A DNA stretch of 64,000 nt from Paraburkholderia kirstenboschensis. GTDB lineage: Bacteria; Pseudomonadota; Gammaproteobacteria; Burkholderiales; Burkholderiaceae. The translations under genes and the position numbers were made by a program. The first letter of the stretch is position 1. Each line of letters opens with the position of its first letter. Positions 60,607-64,000 of the stretch are shown piece by piece. The notes under the pieces were generated by a model that made no database searches, was not told the DNA's origin, and saw nothing but the letters and a program-made list of their open reading frames with translations. The stretch spans positions 1 through 64,000 of the forward strand of contig NZ_CAJHCR010000027.1 of the NCBI RefSeq assembly GCF_904848585.1, written 5' to 3'.

Positions 60607-61456
60607 TGCTCCTCCTCGATTGTTAGGGGCGAGTCGTCCGCTAAGTGGAACGATTAATTCACCCATGCCATCTTTGCGACCGCTACCACAGAACGGTTCC
60701 GTAATTCAGTTCCTCTGGGCCGATGGCATTCTGCAGTATGAGACCTACAGCTATATCCTGCGAAATGAAGAAATCACATGGCTTATGTGAAACCGGATAT
60801 GGCTGCGCGGCACGTCGCCACGTCGCGCACCTTGCTCTTCAGGCCCAGTGGCGGCTGGGACCGAACTGGAGAAATGGGCTGGCGAGTTAAACTTCATCAG
60901 TGCACCCGTTAGCGGAACGACGAGCGACGCCTATCGCAACGACCGTCGGAACGACGTCCCTGGGAGAGCAGCAACGCTGCTTTCCACAGTTCGTACCGAT
61001 TCCACGAATCCGGTACGTCCGACGACTGTGACGTCATTGACAACGGAATCGCCTCCCGCGAGCGGTGTCTAGCTTCGGCATACGCCTAGCTCGTCTATTC
61101 GATGGCGGCAACCTTGCTCCGAGTAATCATGAAAAGCCCGGCTTCGCTAACGGAGAGAAACTTGGGCCCCATCCCCTCGCGTTGCCTGCGATTCCTGCTC
61201 AATCACGTGCTCGCGCGAATGCGATGTGCTCAGTTTAGCGACGGCTGCCAGTCGAGGAACCCGTAAGTTAGACGGTCTCGCTTGTCCAAAATCCAGTTTG
61301 CGAAGCCGCAAACATATGCGTTGCCTTCGACTTCGGGAAATGTCGGCCAACGAGAGTGCCTCTGTGGACGATGTCCCCGAGGCATGCTGCCATCCGATCG
61401 TGGCGCAAACGTCTGTACGTTTCGAGAGGAAGTAGTCGCTCTTGCCGCCGCCGAAA
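60607..61456. other. 850 bp without a supportable gene
   Basis: Between the SDR and the sigma-54 regulator. Only chance frames. It should contain the SDR promoter and the 3-prime end of the regulator transcript, neither of which I can pin down. Confidence 0.4.
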
Positions 61457-63375
61457 TCAGGCAGGCGGCTCCGCTCTTCTTTCGGCCAGTTTGCGATACA
61501 ACGTCGCTCGGCCAATCCCGAGTAAGCGAGCAGCTTCCGACACATTGCCGCCACAAACTTGCAGCGCGTCACTGATGGCCCGAAATTGCGCTTTGCGCAT
61601 TAAGTCATGCGCTGAGGGTGGTGCGCATTGTGGCGAACTGCGGCCTCGAACAGTTTCAAAGTCCTCGGCAGTCAGTTTGACGTCGGGGCCGGCCAATGCT
61701 AACGCGCGACGCAGCGCATGCGCCAGTTGTCGAACATTGCCTGGCCACTGTGCCGAGCGCAACACAAGCCGTAGTTCTGAGGATACGCGGGATGGCGTCT
61801 CTCCCGCCTGAGCCAGTAGCGTGTCCAGAATTGCGTCAAAGTTACTTCGTTCGCGCAGTGGCAGCAGGTGCAACTGATAACCGGCAATCCGGTAGAGCAG
61901 GTCTTCCCGAAAGCGACCGTGTTTCACTGCTAAATGCAGATCGTGATGAGTCGCACAAACAAGACACAGATCGACAGGCCGAGCCTTGTTCTCGCCCAGA
62001 CGGATAACTTCACGTGCATCTAACACCCGCAGGAGCGCCGCTTGAAGGTGCAAGGATGTGTCTCCGATCTCGTCAAGGAACAACGTGCCTCCGTTTGCTG
62101 CCTCGATCTTGCCCTCTGCACCGCCGCGACGCGCACCCGTATAGGCACCCTCCACATGGCCGAAGAGTTCGGCTGCCAGCAACTCGCTTGGTATCGCTGC
62201 GCAGTTGAGCGTGACAAGAGGACCTTCGGTACGGGGCCCAGATGTATGCAGTGCGCGAGCGGCAACTTCCTTGCCGCATCCTGTCTCGCCAGTAATCAGC
62301 ACTGGCAAGTCTGCGTGGAACGCGCGCTGGGCGCGCGCGAAGTCAATTTCGATGCGGGCGTCGCCGAAGCAAGGGGCCGACCGGATCGGCGGGGAATTCG
62401 AAAACGTAGCACTGGATCGCCACGCGGTCGGAGTCACGGCTGGCGTGCCTGACATCGCGGTCGCCCGTAAGCGAATCCCGTTGTGCACTACGAGCGGTGC
62501 GCCTGACGCGGCGCCGTGCCACCGGCCCCGCCATCCATCGAAGCGCTCGCCGAACAAGGCCTCGAAATCAAGACGAGTGAACTGCTGTGGCAGTCCGAGA
62601 AGCCGTTGTGCGCTGCGGCTCGCCGCCAATAGTTCGCCATCCTGCCCGAGTGCCAGCCAAGCCTGGGTCGTCGATACCCCCTCCGTCGCTTCACCCGCAT
62701 CCACGTCAATTTCAAGACGTAGGCGGGCGGGCAGGCGCAAAAACAAGCGCCGCTCGATTCGATGTGCGCAACGCTCAGCGAGCCATAACGCGCTCTGAAG
62801 CATGTCCGGCATATCGTGGCTGACATCCACCGCACCGATAACATCGCCCTGAGGGTCGAAAATAGGTGCCGCACAGCAATGGAGAACATGGGTTTTGCGA
62901 AATAGTGCTCTGCACCGCAGATGCTGGTGGGTCGCCCTTCGGACATTGCGACACTCATTGCACTCGTACCTACCGCCTGTTCAGATAGGTCAACACCGAC
63001 GCGAAACGCGTGGCGCAGTTGCGCACCGTGCGAATTGATCGCGCCATCAACAACAAGCGACGCACCATGCGCATCGGTCAGCAACACAGCGTATCCGGCT
63101 TCCGACACCGAACGAGCAAGCGATGCAAGCTCCGGTTGCGCCGCGTTGACCAGCACACGGTGACGCTCGAGTAGCCGAGTGACCTCAATATGATGAACCG
63201 GTGTGAACTCGACATTTTCGTGAACGTTACGGCCGAACGTTCCGCAGCGCATCCACGAACGAATCAGCGCATCACCGATTTGTTCAGGACGGGCGCAGCC
63301 TTCATCAAAGAAGGCGCGGCGGGCTCTCCAGATTGACTCTGGATGGTAGGGAATAACGGGAGCGCGGGGTGACAT
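61457..63375 (-). pseudogene. Sigma-54-dependent activator (AcoR/DhaR-like), one-base frameshift
   Basis: The N-terminal frame starts MSPRAPVIPYHPESIWRARR at 63375, with a GAF-like sensor (YAVLLTDAHGASLVVDG, LSEQAVGTSAMSVAMSEGRP) up to HYFAKP. The next frame continues THVLHCCAAPIFDPQGDVIG and GAVDVSHDM, which is the normal progression. The AAA+ domain then follows: Walker A GETGCGKEVAARALH, GAYTGARRGGAEGK (GAFTGA loop variant), LDEIGDTS (Walker B), and a Fis helix-turn-helix (NVSEAARLLGIGRATLYRKL). One base is missing in the run of four A (T on plus, 62893-62896). It may be a mutation or a sequencing error. The divergent sigma-54 promoter at 63600 is the likely target. Confidence 0.82.
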
Positions 63376-63497
63376 ATCTGTGACGCGAGGAATTTCATTA
63401 TAAATCGTCCCACGCTGAGCGGCGCCTTGATAGCAGGGTTTGTACCATGCCGCAAGTAGCGAATGGTCAGCGCGACTTTCCAGATTCTGGACCTGTT

Positions 63498-63512
63498 GTC
63501 TCGAAACGAGAC
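63498..63512. promoter_or_regulatory. Dyad GTCTCG-AAA-CGAGAC, candidate upstream activator site
   Basis: A perfect 6-bp inverted repeat with a 3-base spacer. It is centred about 95 bases upstream of the sigma-54 promoter, the right distance for an enhancer-binding activator, and about 130 bases upstream of the divergent activator gene. Confidence 0.5.
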
Positions 63513-63599
63513 TCAACGTGGGACTTTTGGGTCCGCGCGCGCACATGCACTTCGCCTAAGTGCTTGTCACTGCTTGGTTTCGCGGGGCCGGCACCACCG

Positions 63600-63615
63600 T
63601 GGCCCGGCATTTGCA
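63600..63615 (+). promoter_or_regulatory. Sigma-54 promoter
   Basis: TGGCCCG-GCAT-TTGCA matches the minus-24/minus-12 consensus TGGCACG-N4-TTGCW with one mismatch, and GG and GC are separated by exactly 10 bases. Transcription would begin near 63625, 50 bases before the ATG at 63677. A sigma-54 activator gene lies just upstream in divergent orientation. Confidence 0.8.
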
Positions 63616-63676
63616 TTGAAGACACGCGACGCATAGTTGGCCTCACGCCAATGCACTACCACCAACGGAGACAAAC

Positions 63677-64000
63677 ATGAATTACGCGATAAAGCGTAGG
63701 CGTCTAATCCAGGCCATTTCGGCCGGTCTCGCTTCGAACCTTGTGGGCCTTCCGACAATGGCGGCGCAACGAACAGTGAAGATTGGCATCGTCTCGCCGG
63801 CCTTTGTAAAGCAATTCGGATCTTCCAATGAAGCGCGACAGATGACGATCTATTACCGGGTGTTGGGCACAACACTGGCAACTCTCGTTGGTATATACGC
63901 TGTTATGCGGTCGCGCATCGGACTGGCGTTTTCCGCAATGCGTGACAACGAAGAGGGTGTGGTCACCGCGGGGGTAAATTTGCCGTTCGCGCGCTCTCTT
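63677..64000 (+). CDS. Chimera: ABC binding-protein start joined to a LivM permease tail (open at window edge)
   Basis: ATG 63677 with GGAG 6 bases upstream opens 108 codons to the window end without a stop. Residues 1-31 form a leader (MNYAIKRRRLIQAISAGLAS), then RTVKIGIVSPAF as in the first strand of type I periplasmic binding proteins. After about residue 50 the sequence changes to YYRVLGTTLATLVGIYAVMR, SRIGLAFSAMRDNEEGVVTA and GVNLPFARSL. This is the cytoplasmic loop of LivM-type permeases. A large deletion that fused a binding-protein gene to a permease gene explains this. It appears to be the remnant of an importer operon. Confidence 0.75.
   Translation, partial: MNYAIKRRRLIQAISAGLASNLVGLPTMAAQRTVKIGIVSPAFVKQFGSSNEARQMTIYYRVLGTTLATLVGIYAVMRSRIGLAFSAMRDNEEGVVTAGVNLPFARSL

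Noticed and set aside
60715..60745. Sigma-54-like TGGCATTCTGCA sequence
   Set aside because: The GG-to-GC distance is 6 instead of the required 10 bases.
1..64000. CRISPR arrays
   Set aside because: No regularly spaced direct repeats were seen and no cas gene is present.

Overview
The window looks like an accessory stretch of a Burkholderiaceae replicon (Paraburkholderia/Caballeronia/Burkholderia type). The evidence is the high GC content, H-NS-family and HU-like proteins, DUF892, DUF2934 and DUF3460 stress-type proteins, a classic Burkholderia trimeric porin, and a gentisate pathway with a LivFGHM-type importer. I used the sequence only, so family names come from motif recognition, not database searches.

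Left part (1-29,000) is a decayed mosaic. It opens with an IS110-family transposase cut by the window edge and a DUF2269 / SDR-DoxX-like pair, then IS3 and IS21 relics. A sensory block follows: a receiver-only protein (6839), a 1373-residue CheB-CheR-PAS-HisKA-REC hybrid (7353), a free CheB (14752), a receiver relic (19489) and a 1047-residue CheB-CheR-PAS-HWE kinase (19894). The last is translationally coupled to a ribbon-helix-helix protein. Between them lie a double-domain H-NS protein, DUF892 ferritin-like genes and many frameshifted small genes. ParDE (24050-24636), a DUF6880 protein and an HU homologue close the block. Several short sequences occur twice here, as if material had been copied and then eroded.

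Middle part (30,217-36,142) is a candidate antiphage or conflict island. It holds a small helical protein, a co-transcribed 866-residue protein carrying both a ParA/MinD-like (SIMIBI) NTPase and a second P-loop NTPase, and a separate 831-residue protein fusing a PD-(D/E)xK nuclease domain to a NACHT-type STAND NTPase. This is the best candidate for an undescribed system. A 1.2 kb empty stretch and a TetR-like relic follow.

Right part (37,452-64,000) is catabolic. An eleven-gene minus-strand operon encodes gentisate 1,2-dioxygenase, fumarylpyruvate hydrolase, maleylpyruvate isomerase, 3-hydroxybenzoate 6-hydroxylase, a Gfo/Idh/MocA oxidoreductase, LivHMGF plus its binding protein, and a double EthD protein. 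Together the first four convert 3-hydroxybenzoate to pyruvate and fumarate. A divergent MFS aromatic-acid transporter and a LysR regulator complete it. Beyond lie a second LysR, an SDR, three tandem FAD dehydrogenase-like flavoproteins with a small membrane protein, a porin, another SDR, and a sigma-54 activator with a one-base frameshift. The window ends in a well-formed sigma-54 promoter driving a binding-protein/LivM chimera. A 21-bp motif repeated at 48,038, 48,148 and 59,679 may tie the porin region to the gentisate regulon.
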